The notes under the pieces were generated by a model, which was not told where the DNA came from, searched no databases, and saw nothing but the letters and a program-made list of their open reading frames with translations. A stretch of DNA of 64,000 bases from Xanthomonas cannabis pv. cannabis (GTDB taxonomy: Bacteria; Pseudomonadota; Gammaproteobacteria; Xanthomonadales; Xanthomonadaceae). Each line of letters opens with the position of its first letter. Within the stretch, counting starts at the first letter, position 1. The DNA lies in the NCBI RefSeq assembly GCF_000802365.1, contig NZ_JSZE01000005.1, positions 15,001 through 79,000 of the forward strand, written 5' to 3'. This document shows positions 39,340-47,119 of this stretch, one piece after another. Both the position numbers and the translations under genes were made by a program.

Positions 39340-39721
39340 GGTGATTCCTCCAGTGAGAGCGCCTTGCAAGGGACCGGGTGGCCCCGCAGCCCGCGGTGGC
39401 GAGCACAGACGCACCGACCCTAGCGCGCCCATGCGTGCAGGCGCGTGAACCCCTCCAACGTAGCGGCCGCCCTGTGCGTGCGTGGTCCGCCGCAAGAAAA
39501 TCACAGCGACTTCGCTCCGCGGACGCGCGCAACGCACGCGTGTGTCGTACATTCGCGACGTGCAGCCTCATCCGTCCACTTCCGTTGTTCACCTAACGCC
39601 GTTACGGCGCACTGCCTGGCGCGGGGGCAGTGCCATGGCGCTGGCTCGATGCGTGCTGTGCCACCGGCATCACGCAAGGCCGTGTGCGTGAGCTGGCCTG
39701 TATGTCGATGCGGGTGAGGGC
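39340..39721. other. intergenic, divergent promoters expected
   Basis: It lies between the leftward 58-aa gene and the rightward EAL gene and should hold both promoters. No consensus boxes stand out. Confidence 0.4.
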
Positions 39722-41293
39722 ATGAAGCGTCAACGCATCATCAGTCTGACCGTGCTGCTGGTGGTGGTGTGCGCAACGCTCCCGATCGGACTGTCGTATT
39801 ACCTGGCCTGGCGGCTGGCGCTGTCGCGCGAGGAGAGCAGGCTCAGCCAACTTGCGGCGCTGTCGATCCGGCGTACCGACACGGCCTTCGACGAAGCCCA
39901 TGGCGCGTTGTTGAGCATGGCCGCCTCGCAGGTGCCGCCCTGCTCGCCCGCCCATCTGGCGCAGATGCGCGCGCTGGTGCTGACCAGCCATTACATCGTC
40001 GAGCTGGGCCACTTTCGGCACCGCTGGCTGCGCTGCACCTCGTGGGGGCAACTTCCCGACAACATTCCCCAGACCGCTCCGGATTTCGTGGTCAAGCGCG
40101 GCATTGCAGTGACCACCCGGCTGCTGCCGCTGGCCAATCCGCAACATCCGTTGATGGCGCTGCAGCTGGGCAACTACAACGTGCTGATCAATCCGAACAC
40201 GCTGGCCGACATCAACATCCCGCCGGGCCTGCAGCTGGCGATCGGCACGCCCGACGGCCAGGTGCTCAGTAGCACCGGCACCGCGGCCGAACAGTTGCTG
40301 GTGGCGCCGCCCGCCGACGCCGCCACGTCCCGCACCGACGGCGACACGCAGCCACAGGTGCTGTACGGCCGCGACCGCCGCGGCGACTGGGTGGCGGTAG
40401 TCACCGAGCCGGCGGCCTATCTGCGCGGGCCGCTGGCGGCGGCACGCCTGCAGGTGATGCCAGCCGGCATCGCGGTGGCCGTGCTGCTGGTGGGCCTGGT
40501 GCTGTGGGTGTCGCGGCGCCGCCTCTCGCCGCTGGCACGACTGGAGATTGCGGTGCAGCGCGGCGAATTCATCGTGCACTACCAGCCCATCATCTCGCTC
40601 GATAGCGGCCACTGCGTCGGTGCGGAGGCACTGGTGCGCTGGCAGCAACCCGACGGCGTGCTGGTGCCGCCGGATGCCTTCATTCCGCTGGCCGAAGAAA
40701 GCGGGTTGATCCTGCCGATCACCGATCTGGTGGTGGCCGAGGTCATTCGCGAGCTCGGCCCCACCCTGGCCGCCGACCCGACCCTGCATGTGGCCATCAA
40801 CGTGTCGGCCGACGACATCAAGAGCGGCCGGGTGCAGTCGGTCCTGGCGCAGGCGCTGCAAGGCACCGGGGTGGACAGCGGACAACTGTGGGTAGAGGCG
40901 ACCGAGCGCAGCCTGATGGATATCGACGCGGCGCGCACCACCATCACCCACCTGCGCGGCGCCGGCCACACGGTGTCGATCGACGATTTCGGCACCGGCT
41001 ATTCGAGCCTGCAATACCTGCAGGGGCTACCGCTGGATGCGCTGAAGATCGACAAGTCGTTTGTGGACACCATCGGCACCCACTCGGCTACAAGTTCGGT
41101 GACCGCGCATATCATCGAGATGGCCAAGACGCTGCAGTTGCGCACCATCGCCGAGGGCGTGGAGCGCCAGGAACAGCTGGATTACCTGCGCGCGCATGGC
41201 GTGGACCTGGCGCAGGGCTGGCTGTTCTCACGCGCGCTGCCGGCAACCGGCTTTATCGCCTACCACGCACAGACCCGCAGCGCGGCGCACTGA
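39722..41293 (+). CDS. CSS-motif EAL-domain c-di-GMP phosphodiesterase
   Basis: Inner-membrane phosphodiesterase (523 aa) degrading cyclic di-GMP. Transmembrane helices at about 7-29 and 242-262 enclose a periplasmic CSS-type sensor domain carrying RCTSWG, the redox-sensing cysteine motif. The C-terminal EAL domain is complete: EALVRW, NVSADD, EATERSLMD, DDFGTGYSSL, LKIDKSFV and AEGVERQEQL. Catalytic activity is therefore expected. In enterobacteria this architecture responds to periplasmic disulfide state (PdeC-like). Confidence 0.94.
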   Translation: MKRQRIISLTVLLVVVCATLPIGLSYYLAWRLALSREESRLSQLAALSIRRTDTAFDEAHGALLSMAASQVPPCSPAHLAQMRALVLTSHYIVELGHFRHRWLRCTSWGQLPDNIPQTAPDFVVKRGIAVTTRLLPLANPQHPLMALQLGNYNVLINPNTLADINIPPGLQLAIGTPDGQVLSSTGTAAEQLLVAPPADAATSRTDGDTQPQVLYGRDRRGDWVAVVTEPAAYLRGPLAAARLQVMPAGIAVAVLLVGLVLWVSRRRLSPLARLEIAVQRGEFIVHYQPIISLDSGHCVGAEALVRWQQPDGVLVPPDAFIPLAEESGLILPITDLVVAEVIRELGPTLAADPTLHVAINVSADDIKSGRVQSVLAQALQGTGVDSGQLWVEATERSLMDIDAARTTITHLRGAGHTVSIDDFGTGYSSLQYLQGLPLDALKIDKSFVDTIGTHSATSSVTAHIIEMAKTLQLRTIAEGVERQEQLDYLRAHGVDLAQGWLFSRALPATGFIAYHAQTRSAAH

Positions 41294-41690
41294 TCCACTC
41301 GGCGGCATCACCCGCACGTGCCGAGTCGGCTCGCTGCAGCGGTGGGTCGAAGGCAGATCTGCCGCCGCGCCGCGCGCCCATCGCCGACGGATATGGGCTG
41401 GCGCTGAGCGCGTCATCGACAGACGCGCGCGAGCCGATCATCCAACCACGACGGGAAAGTCGGTGCTGCGCCCGACCAGGCTGCGTGCGCAGCGCATCCT
41501 GCTCCAGCTGCGCGCCCAAGTGTTGGCCACCATCGCCGCAAGACAGCGACGGGCGCTGCCCATGGCCGAACAAGGCACCAGCCTGCGTGCGAGAACCCAA
41601 GGTGGACCTCTCCGCCGCCGTTGCCACGCGGCCTACCTGCAAAAAGAAAGGCCGCCAATGGCGGCCTTGCGATAGCGGCAGCGCGCTCGA
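41294..41690. other. intergenic between convergent genes
   Basis: No gene recognised. The 3' part contains the terminator of the leftward desaturase operon. Confidence 0.45.
41641..41668 (-). terminator. Rho-independent terminator of the desaturase operon
   Basis: The minus strand reads AAGGCCGCC ATT GGCGGCCTT and then TTCTTTTT. It is a 9-bp stem with a U-rich tail, 23 bp after the desaturase stop. Confidence 0.85.
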
Positions 41691-42812
41691 TCAGGCGCTC
41701 TGCAATGCGCCGCTGCGTTCGCGCACCGGCTTGGGCCGGCTGGGAAACGCATGCCGCACGATCCGCCACATCACCTGGCCAAACTGCCGCGGCAGCGAGC
41801 CGGTGTTGTAGTGCTGGCCGTAACGGGCGCAGATCTGCTTCACTTCGACGGCGATCTGCGCATAGCGATTGGCCGGCAGGTCCGGATAGAAGTGATGTTC
41901 GATCTGGTGGCTCAGGTTGCCCGACAGCACGTTCATCAGCTTGCCGCCGGTCAGGTTCGACGAACCGCGCAGCTGACGCAGGTACCAGTGACCGCGCGAC
42001 TCGTTGCGGATCGATTCCTTCGGAAACACTTCCGCATCGGCGGTGAAGTGGCCGCAGAAGATGATCACGAAGGTCCAGATACTGCGCAGCACGTTGGCGG
42101 CCAGGTTGCCCAGCAGCACGGTCAGGAAGAACGGGCCGGCCAGCGCCGGAAACACGATGTAGTCCTTGAGCATCTGGCGGCCGATCTTGCGGCCGACCGG
42201 CAGGAACGAGGCGCGCAATTCGGCGGCCTTCATCTTGCCGGCGAACCAGCGGCCCAGGCGCAGGTCCTGGATCGCCACGCCCCATTCGAACAGCAGCGCA
42301 AAGACCACCGCGATGAAGGGCTGCATCAGGTAGAACGGGCGCCAGCGCTGCTCGGGGAAGATGCGCAGCAGGCCGTAGCCGATGTCATCGTCCATGCCGC
42401 GCACATTGGTGTAGGTGTGGTGCTTGAAGTTGTGCGTCTTGCGCCAGTTGTCGCCGGTGGCGACGATGTCCCACTCGTAGGTGTTGCCGTTGAGCTGTGG
42501 GTCACCCATCCAGTCGTACTGACCATGCATGACGTTGTGGCCCAGCTCCATGTTCTCCAGGATCTTGGACAACGTCAGCAGCAGCACGCCGGCGATCCAG
42601 GCCGGGATCAGCACGCTGTGCACGAACGCGCCCAGAAACAGCAGCGCGCGGCCGGCCACGCCGGTCCAGCGCACGGCCGCCACGATGCGGCGGATGTAGC
42701 GCGCATCGTCGGCCCCGACCTGGCGCTGCACGCGGGCGCGGATGGCATCGAGTTCGTCGCCGAAGGACTGCAGTTCGGCAGCGGACAGGGCACGGTTGTG
42801 GACTCGGCTCAT
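41691..42812 (-). CDS. membrane fatty-acid desaturase (DesB-like)
   Basis: Inner-membrane di-iron desaturase of 373 aa. The three histidine boxes are HNVMH, HNFKHH and HQIEHH, with hydrophobic segments between. It is downstream of a ferredoxin-reductase-type gene and divergent from a TetR regulator, the arrangement of the Pseudomonas aeruginosa desT/desCB system for inducible acyl-CoA delta-9 desaturation. It probably adjusts membrane unsaturation. The exact substrate and position of the double bond are inferred. Confidence 0.92.
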   Translation of the reverse strand: MSRVHNRALSAAELQSFGDELDAIRARVQRQVGADDARYIRRIVAAVRWTGVAGRALLFLGAFVHSVLIPAWIAGVLLLTLSKILENMELGHNVMHGQYDWMGDPQLNGNTYEWDIVATGDNWRKTHNFKHHTYTNVRGMDDDIGYGLLRIFPEQRWRPFYLMQPFIAVVFALLFEWGVAIQDLRLGRWFAGKMKAAELRASFLPVGRKIGRQMLKDYIVFPALAGPFFLTVLLGNLAANVLRSIWTFVIIFCGHFTADAEVFPKESIRNESRGHWYLRQLRGSSNLTGGKLMNVLSGNLSHQIEHHFYPDLPANRYAQIAVEVKQICARYGQHYNTGSLPRQFGQVMWRIVRHAFPSRPKPVRERSGALQSA

Positions 42813-42821
42813 GTGGGTTCC

Positions 42822-43898
42822 TTACAGATCCAGGATCAGGTCAGTGCTCGGGGCACTGATGCACAGGCGGACCTGTGCGGTGGGTTCGTTGCTGCGCTCA
42901 CCGGTCAGCAGGTGGCGCGTGGTGCCGGACTGGCGCGCGCAGGCGCAGCTGTTGCAGATGCCCATGCGGCAGCCGTGCTTCGGCCGCAGGCCCTGGGCTT
43001 CCAGTCCTTCCAGCAGTGACTGGCCGCGCGGCAGGGTGAGCGTACGGCCGCTGCGTGACAGCTGGACCTGCACCTGCCCGGCTTCGCTTTCGTCCAGTGC
43101 CGGCACGCTGAAGGCTTCGGCCTGGAAGGCGGCCACGCGCCCTTGCAAGCGCTCGCGCGCCGCCTGCACAAAACCGCCCGGGCCGCAGACCATCACATGG
43201 CGCTGGTCCAGCGCGGCAATCTGCTCCAGCGGATAGTTGTCCACGCGCGCGGCCGGTGTCTGGCCCTCGCGAGTGGTGAGAAGGCGCACGCGCAGGCGCG
43301 GATGCGCCGCAGCCATCGCCTCGAACTCATCCATGAAGCAGGCTTCGTCGCGCTGGCGCACCCAGTACAGCAGGTCCACGTCCATCGGCATGCCGGCCTG
43401 TGCGGCGGCCTGCAGCAACGCCCGCATCGGGGTGATGCCCGAGCCGGCGGCCAGCAACAGCAACGGGGTGGGGGTGGCCGGCAGCAGCATGTCGCCAAAG
43501 GCCGGGTCCAGCGACACCACCGTGCCCAGCGCTGCATCGCGCGCCAGGTACCGGCTGACCTGCCCGCCTTCGATCGCCTTGACGGTGATCGCCAGCCGGC
43601 CGTCGGCCAGCACGGTCGGGCTGTAGCTGCGCAGCAGGCGGCGGCCATCGATCTCCACGCCAACGCTGACGTGCTGACCGGCCTGCAGACCCTGCCAATG
43701 GCCATTGGGCTGCAACACCAGCGTCACCGCATCGCGGCTGGCGGCGCTGCGGCCGACCAGGCGGGCCATCGGCCGCTCCAGCGTCCACAGCGGGTTGATC
43801 CGGGTTGCCCAGAAATCGAACAGCTGCGGCGACACCAGGCGGCGCGCCAGCCGTGCAGGCAGGGGGGACTTGGACTTGGAGGTGGATGCCAGGCTCAT
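42822..43898 (-). CDS. ferredoxin-type oxidoreductase, electron donor for the desaturase
   Basis: A 358-aa protein with an FAD-binding ferredoxin-reductase domain (LLRSYSPTVL), an NAD(P)-binding domain (LLLAAGSGITPMRALL) and a C-terminal plant-type 2Fe-2S domain. Cluster cysteines are CRMGICNSCAC and the later LCIS. It should pass electrons from NAD(P)H to the desaturase encoded 9 bp downstream. The ATG at 43898 was chosen; an in-frame start 30 nt upstream lies in the promoter region. Confidence 0.93.
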   Translation of the reverse strand: MSLASTSKSKSPLPARLARRLVSPQLFDFWATRINPLWTLERPMARLVGRSAASRDAVTLVLQPNGHWQGLQAGQHVSVGVEIDGRRLLRSYSPTVLADGRLAITVKAIEGGQVSRYLARDAALGTVVSLDPAFGDMLLPATPTPLLLLAAGSGITPMRALLQAAAQAGMPMDVDLLYWVRQRDEACFMDEFEAMAAAHPRLRVRLLTTREGQTPAARVDNYPLEQIAALDQRHVMVCGPGGFVQAARERLQGRVAAFQAEAFSVPALDESEAGQVQVQLSRSGRTLTLPRGQSLLEGLEAQGLRPKHGCRMGICNSCACARQSGTTRHLLTGERSNEPTAQVRLCISAPSTDLILDL

Positions 43899-43931
43899 AG
43901 GGTGCACTATACGCATGCATGCACACACGTG

Positions 43932-43945
43932 TATACAGTTGTATA
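43932..43945. promoter_or_regulatory. candidate TetR operator between the desaturase operon and its regulator
   Basis: TATACA-GT-TGTATA is a 14-bp inverted repeat in the 93-bp divergent gap. The adjacent ACACGTGT (43924-43931) is also self-complementary. Position suggests autoregulated control by the TetR protein. Confidence 0.5.
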
Positions 43946-43991
43946 TCGGCCGAAAGCGCTATGATTCATCCCCACGCCCGGCTGCTGCCTC

Positions 43992-44639
43992 ATGACCTCC
44001 ATCGCCCTGCCTTCCCACGACGCGCCGCCGTCACGCAAGCCGGCGATTTCACGCGAGGACCTGATCGCTGCGGCGTTGTCGCTGATCGGCCCGCACCGCA
44101 GCCTGTCCACCTTGAGCCTGCGTGAAGTGGCGCGCGAGGCCGGCATCGCGCCGAACAGCTTCTACCGCCAGTTCCGCGACATGGACGAGCTCGCCGTGGC
44201 CTTGATCGACCTGGCCGGGCGCTCGCTGCGCACCATCATCGGCCAGGCGCGCCAGCGCGCCACCTCCACCGACCGCAGCGTCATCCGCGTCTCGGTGGAA
44301 GCCTTCATGGAGCAGTTGCGCGCCGACGACAAGTTGCTGCACGTGCTGCTGCGCGAAGGTGCGGTGGGTTCGGACGCCTTCAAGCAGGCGGTGGAGCGCG
44401 AGCTCACCTACTTCGAAGACGAGCTGCGGGTGGACCTGATCCGCCTGGCCGCCGCCGACAATGCCAAGCTGCATGCGCCGGCGCTGGTGTCCAAGGCGAT
44501 CACCCGGCTGGTATTTGCGATGGGCGCGGTGGCGATGGACTCACCGCCGGGAAAAGACCCCGAACTGGTCGAACAGATCTCGCAGATGCTGCGCATGATC
44601 CTCACCGGCGCGCGCACCCTGGGCACGCACGGCGGTTGA
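43992..44639 (+). CDS. TetR-family regulator (DesT/FabR-like)
   Basis: A 215-aa repressor with an N-terminal helix-turn-helix (LREVAREAGIAPNSFYRQFR) typical of the FabR/DesT branch of TetR proteins, which sense acyl-CoA or acyl-ACP saturation. The C-terminal part is a ligand/dimerisation domain. It is divergent from the reductase-desaturase operon, which is the probable target. Ligand type is inferred. Confidence 0.9.
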   Translation: MTSIALPSHDAPPSRKPAISREDLIAAALSLIGPHRSLSTLSLREVAREAGIAPNSFYRQFRDMDELAVALIDLAGRSLRTIIGQARQRATSTDRSVIRVSVEAFMEQLRADDKLLHVLLREGAVGSDAFKQAVERELTYFEDELRVDLIRLAAADNAKLHAPALVSKAITRLVFAMGAVAMDSPPGKDPELVEQISQMLRMILTGARTLGTHGG

Positions 44640-45045
44640 TTGTTCGCGGTGGCGATCGCGTTGCCGCGAACGAGCAGCGGCATCGGCGCATGGACCAGCG
44701 CACACGCCGATGCTGAGCACGCCGTACATACCGCCTGACAAATGCTTGCTACGTTTGTCCGCGTGCTTCATCTGCAATGCCTGACATCAGGTCATCGCCG
44801 GACACCGACCGTCGCATTCAAATGCAATACTGCCTTGCGGTCGTTACACAACTGCATTCTCTTTCGACCACCCGAAAGATAATCTGAAAAATAATTGCAT
44901 AAAGTGCTTGCGCAATGAAAAGGACGCAGGTAGTGTTCGCGCCCTCAGCAGGTACGCCTGCACTTTCACCGACTCGACCTCATGCCCCTGCTCCATTCCG
45001 CCACATTCAATCGACTGCCCAGCGCACACCGCGCGGCGTCGTTTG

Positions 45046-45170
45046 TGCGCACGAAGAAAGCAGTCGTGCGCATCACCCGATTCGACTGATGTCCTGACGA
45101 GGAGATCGGTCACCCGATCTCCGAGGCAAGCGAACGCCCTCGGATGCTGCATCCGGGGGCGTTTTCGTTT
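45046..45170 (+). ncRNA. candidate structured small RNA ending in a terminator
   Basis: Three strong hairpins follow one another. The first is TGCGCACGA / TCGTGCGCA (45046-45072, 9 bp). The second is GGAGATCGG / CCGATCTCC (45101-45122, 9 bp, loop TCAC). The third is an ACGCCC..GGGCGT terminator. No coding frame spans them. The 5' end and any promoter are not defined; a larger transcript starting near 44900 is possible. I do not recognise it as a known Xanthomonas RNA. Confidence 0.5.
45132..45170 (+). terminator. Rho-independent terminator of the candidate small RNA
   Basis: AACGCCC-T-CGGATG, loop CTG, CATCCG-G-GGGCGTT, then TTCGTTT. The stem is about 13 bp with one mismatch and a U-rich tail. 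Confidence 0.75.
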
Positions 45171-45443
45171 GCGCGTTCGCATCGCATCGTGTGGATGACC
45201 TTCCAGGCACCCGGGCATGGATTGCCCGACAACATGGACGTTGCATGCGGTCAGGCGCGAAAGCGCTGTGCCCAGGTGCCGGGCACGGGTCGCGCGTGGT
45301 CATGCACATACAAGATTACCGTTTGAATAAAACGGTGATCAGAAACACTGCGGAAGAGATTCAGCGGCCTGGAGTTTATTCCAGCTGGTGCGCGCGGCGA
45401 TGCCGTGGCGTATACCGAACGCTTCCTCAATGTTTCTCGTTAT

Positions 45444-45511
45444 GGGTATCGGCTCCTGGTGGAGCGGCGGCGTAATCCGCAGGCCTGGTTCGATTCCGGA
45501 ATACTCACCAC
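45444..45511 (+). tRNA. compact tRNA-like element with encoded CCA (degenerate or specialised)
   Basis: It folds as a short tRNA. Acceptor GGGTATC (45444-45450) pairs with AATACTC (45501-45507) at six of seven positions, one of them G-U. D-stem CTCC/GGAG has a 4-nt loop. Anticodon-type stem GGCGG/CCGCC (5 bp) has a 6-nt loop, CGTAAT, instead of 7. The T-loop is canonical TTCGATT, and the end is ACCA. At 68 nt it is shorter than a standard tRNA, lacks U33 in the expected place and has no assignable anticodon. Either a decayed tRNA or a tRNA-mimic RNA. Confidence 0.55.
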
Positions 45512-45583
45512 TGGATAGCTCAGTTGGGTAGAGCAACAGATTTCTAATCTGTCTGTCGCGGGTTCGAATCCCGCTCCATGCAT
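45510..45583 (+). tRNA. tRNA-Arg(UCU)-like element with defective acceptor stem
   Basis: D-arm GCTCAGTTGGGTAGAGC, anticodon arm ACAGA-TTTCTAA-TCTGT (anticodon TCT) and T-arm GCGGG-TTCGAAT-CCCGC are all canonical. The acceptor strands CACTGGA and TCCATGC pair at only four of seven positions, and no CCA follows (the next bases are ATGACC). The 5' end overlaps the CCA of the preceding tRNA-like element by 2 nt. An automatic tool would probably call tRNA-Arg; I doubt that it is a normally aminoacylated tRNA. Confidence 0.65.
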
Positions 45584-45603
45584 GACCTTCTCGGTCATCT
45601 CTC

Positions 45604-45620
45604 GGGACGCAAGTCCCTTT
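45604..45620 (+). terminator. weak terminator-like hairpin after the tRNA-like pair
   Basis: GGGAC-GCAA-GTCCC then TTT, preceded by a second hairpin ATGACC-TTCTC-GGTCAT (45583-45599). It could end or process the tRNA-like transcript. The U-tract is short. Confidence 0.4.
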
Positions 45621-45940
45621 ACGGAAACGCCCATGCCGCAGGCACACAGGCAACCCATCGTCTGACTGCCTGCAGCAGCGGCGCCATTGCCGGGCCCTCG
45701 CCCTGAACGCGCACGCTGCACCGTTCGCAACCGCTGCGCACTACATCGCACAGCGCCCGCAACGCGCATGCAGGCGCCAATAGCGCATCGCGCCCCGCAC
45801 GGCCGCCGTCACCGGCGTTTCCACCTTTCAACGCCGCGTTGCATCGGCACACGTCTCGCCAGCAGTCCGATCTGGGCGGCGCGACGGCTATATCCCCCCC
45901 GGATCGGACCACCAGAGCCAAATGTAAAAGGAGTAGTGCC
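45621..45940. other. leader region of the slipin-rtcB operon
   Basis: No gene recognised between the tRNA-like pair and the slipin start. No convincing promoter was found; the slipin gene may be read from a promoter upstream of the tRNA-like elements. Confidence 0.4.
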
Positions 45941-47065
45941 ATGTTCTGGACCAAGAGGGTCGTGATCGGTGACGGCGAGCGCGGCCTGGTGTATCGCAAC
46001 CGTCGGTTCGAGCGCGTGCTCGTCCCCGGTGTCTATCGCCTGTTCGACCCACTGGGTCGCAGCGAGGTCATCGTCCACGCCATCAGCCAGGGCGCCTATG
46101 TCGGCCGCGACGCGGAGATGCTGATCGACACGCTCGGCAGCACCCTGCCGCAGCACTTCGTGCTGGCCGATATCGGGACCGCGCAGGTCGGCCTGCTGAT
46201 CCGCAACGGCAAGCTTGAGGAGGTGCTGCCACCGGGCACGCGCGCGCTGTACTGGCGTGGCCCGGCAGCGATCGAAGTGCAGACCCTGCCGCTGGGCGAT
46301 GGGCTGCAGGTGCCTACCGATGTGCAGCACAGGATGCGTCAGCTCGGCACGCTGTCGCGGGTGGCAGTGTGCATGGACGTGCCCGCCGAGTCGCAAGGGC
46401 TGGTGTTTGTGGACGGCAAGCTGGTCGCGCCATTCGGACCGGGGGCATACGCGTTCTGGAATTTCCAGAAGAACATCGCCACCGAGGTGATCGATCTGCG
46501 CGTGCAGTCGGTCGAGGTCTCCGGGCAGGAGCTGTTGACGCGCGACAAGGTGTCGTTGCGGGTCAACCTGGCCGCCAGCATGCGCGTCACCGATGCCGTG
46601 GCGATGCGCACGCGCGTGGCCAAGGCGGGCGATTATCTGTACCGCGAGTTGCAATACGGCTTGCGCCGTGCGGTATCGGCCAAGACGCTGGACGAGTTGC
46701 TGGGCGACAAGGCCTGCCTGGATGCGGATATCTTCGGTTATGTGCGTGGCAGCATGAGCGGCTTCGGTATCGAGGTGCTGGGCGTCGGCGTCAAGGACGT
46801 GATCCTGCCGGGCGAAATGCGCGAGATCCTCAATGCGGTCGTGCAGGCGGAGAAGCAGGCGCAGGCCAACGTCATCCGCCGGCGCGAAGAGGCCAACGCC
46901 ACGCGTTCGTTGCTCAACACCGCCAAGCTGATCGAAGACAGCCCGGTGCTGATGCGTTTGAAGGAACTGGAGGCGCTGGAAAAGGTCACCGAAAAGATCG
47001 ACAAGCTCACCGTGTTCAGCGGCCTGGATGGCGTGCTGAAGCAATTGGTGACGATCAGGCAATGA
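45941..47065 (+). CDS. slipin family protein (SPFH/band-7 domain)
   Basis: A 374-aa SPFH protein. The band-7 domain occupies about residues 155-320 (VDVPAESQG is replaced here by MDVPAESQGLVF, then KDKVSLRVNLAA-like RDKVSLRVNLAASM), and a coiled coil (ILNAVVQAEKQAQANVIRRR) follows. No clear N-terminal membrane hairpin is seen, unlike classic slipins, so membrane attachment is uncertain. The ATG at 45941 has a good ribosome-binding site (AAAGGAG). rtcB follows after 54 bp; slipin-RtcB pairing recurs in proteobacteria. Confidence 0.88.
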   Translation: MFWTKRVVIGDGERGLVYRNRRFERVLVPGVYRLFDPLGRSEVIVHAISQGAYVGRDAEMLIDTLGSTLPQHFVLADIGTAQVGLLIRNGKLEEVLPPGTRALYWRGPAAIEVQTLPLGDGLQVPTDVQHRMRQLGTLSRVAVCMDVPAESQGLVFVDGKLVAPFGPGAYAFWNFQKNIATEVIDLRVQSVEVSGQELLTRDKVSLRVNLAASMRVTDAVAMRTRVAKAGDYLYRELQYGLRRAVSAKTLDELLGDKACLDADIFGYVRGSMSGFGIEVLGVGVKDVILPGEMREILNAVVQAEKQAQANVIRRREEANATRSLLNTAKLIEDSPVLMRLKELEALEKVTEKIDKLTVFSGLDGVLKQLVTIRQ

Positions 47066-47119
47066 AGGCTGCGCGTGGCAGAAGGATCTGCCATGCACTG
47101 CCGCAAGGGAATGACGACA

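Larger units (their letters stand above)
44640..45443. other. long noncoding stretch upstream of the tRNA-like elements
   Basis: No plausible coding region in about 800 bp. It holds a partly AT-rich segment (about 44870-44910), a set of hairpins forming a candidate RNA (listed separately), and a short palindrome ACCGTTT-GAATA-AAACGGT (45319-45337). I found no other recognisable feature. Confidence 0.6.

Noticed and set aside
45090-45130. Hammerhead-like CTGACGA before a perfect stem
   Set aside because: The base after the stem reads GAGG rather than GAAA and no cleavage-site partner was found, so the core is incomplete.
45283-45297. Possible sigma-54 promoter GGCACGGGTCGCGC upstream of the tRNA-like elements, which would fit RtcR control
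   Set aside because: The -24 GGCAC and GG-N10-GC spacing match, but the -12 half lacks TTGC; too weak without mapping.
45339-45769. Minus-strand ORFs reading GAGFEPATDRLEICC and similar
   Set aside because: That peptide is the well-known reverse translation of a tRNA gene, not a protein.
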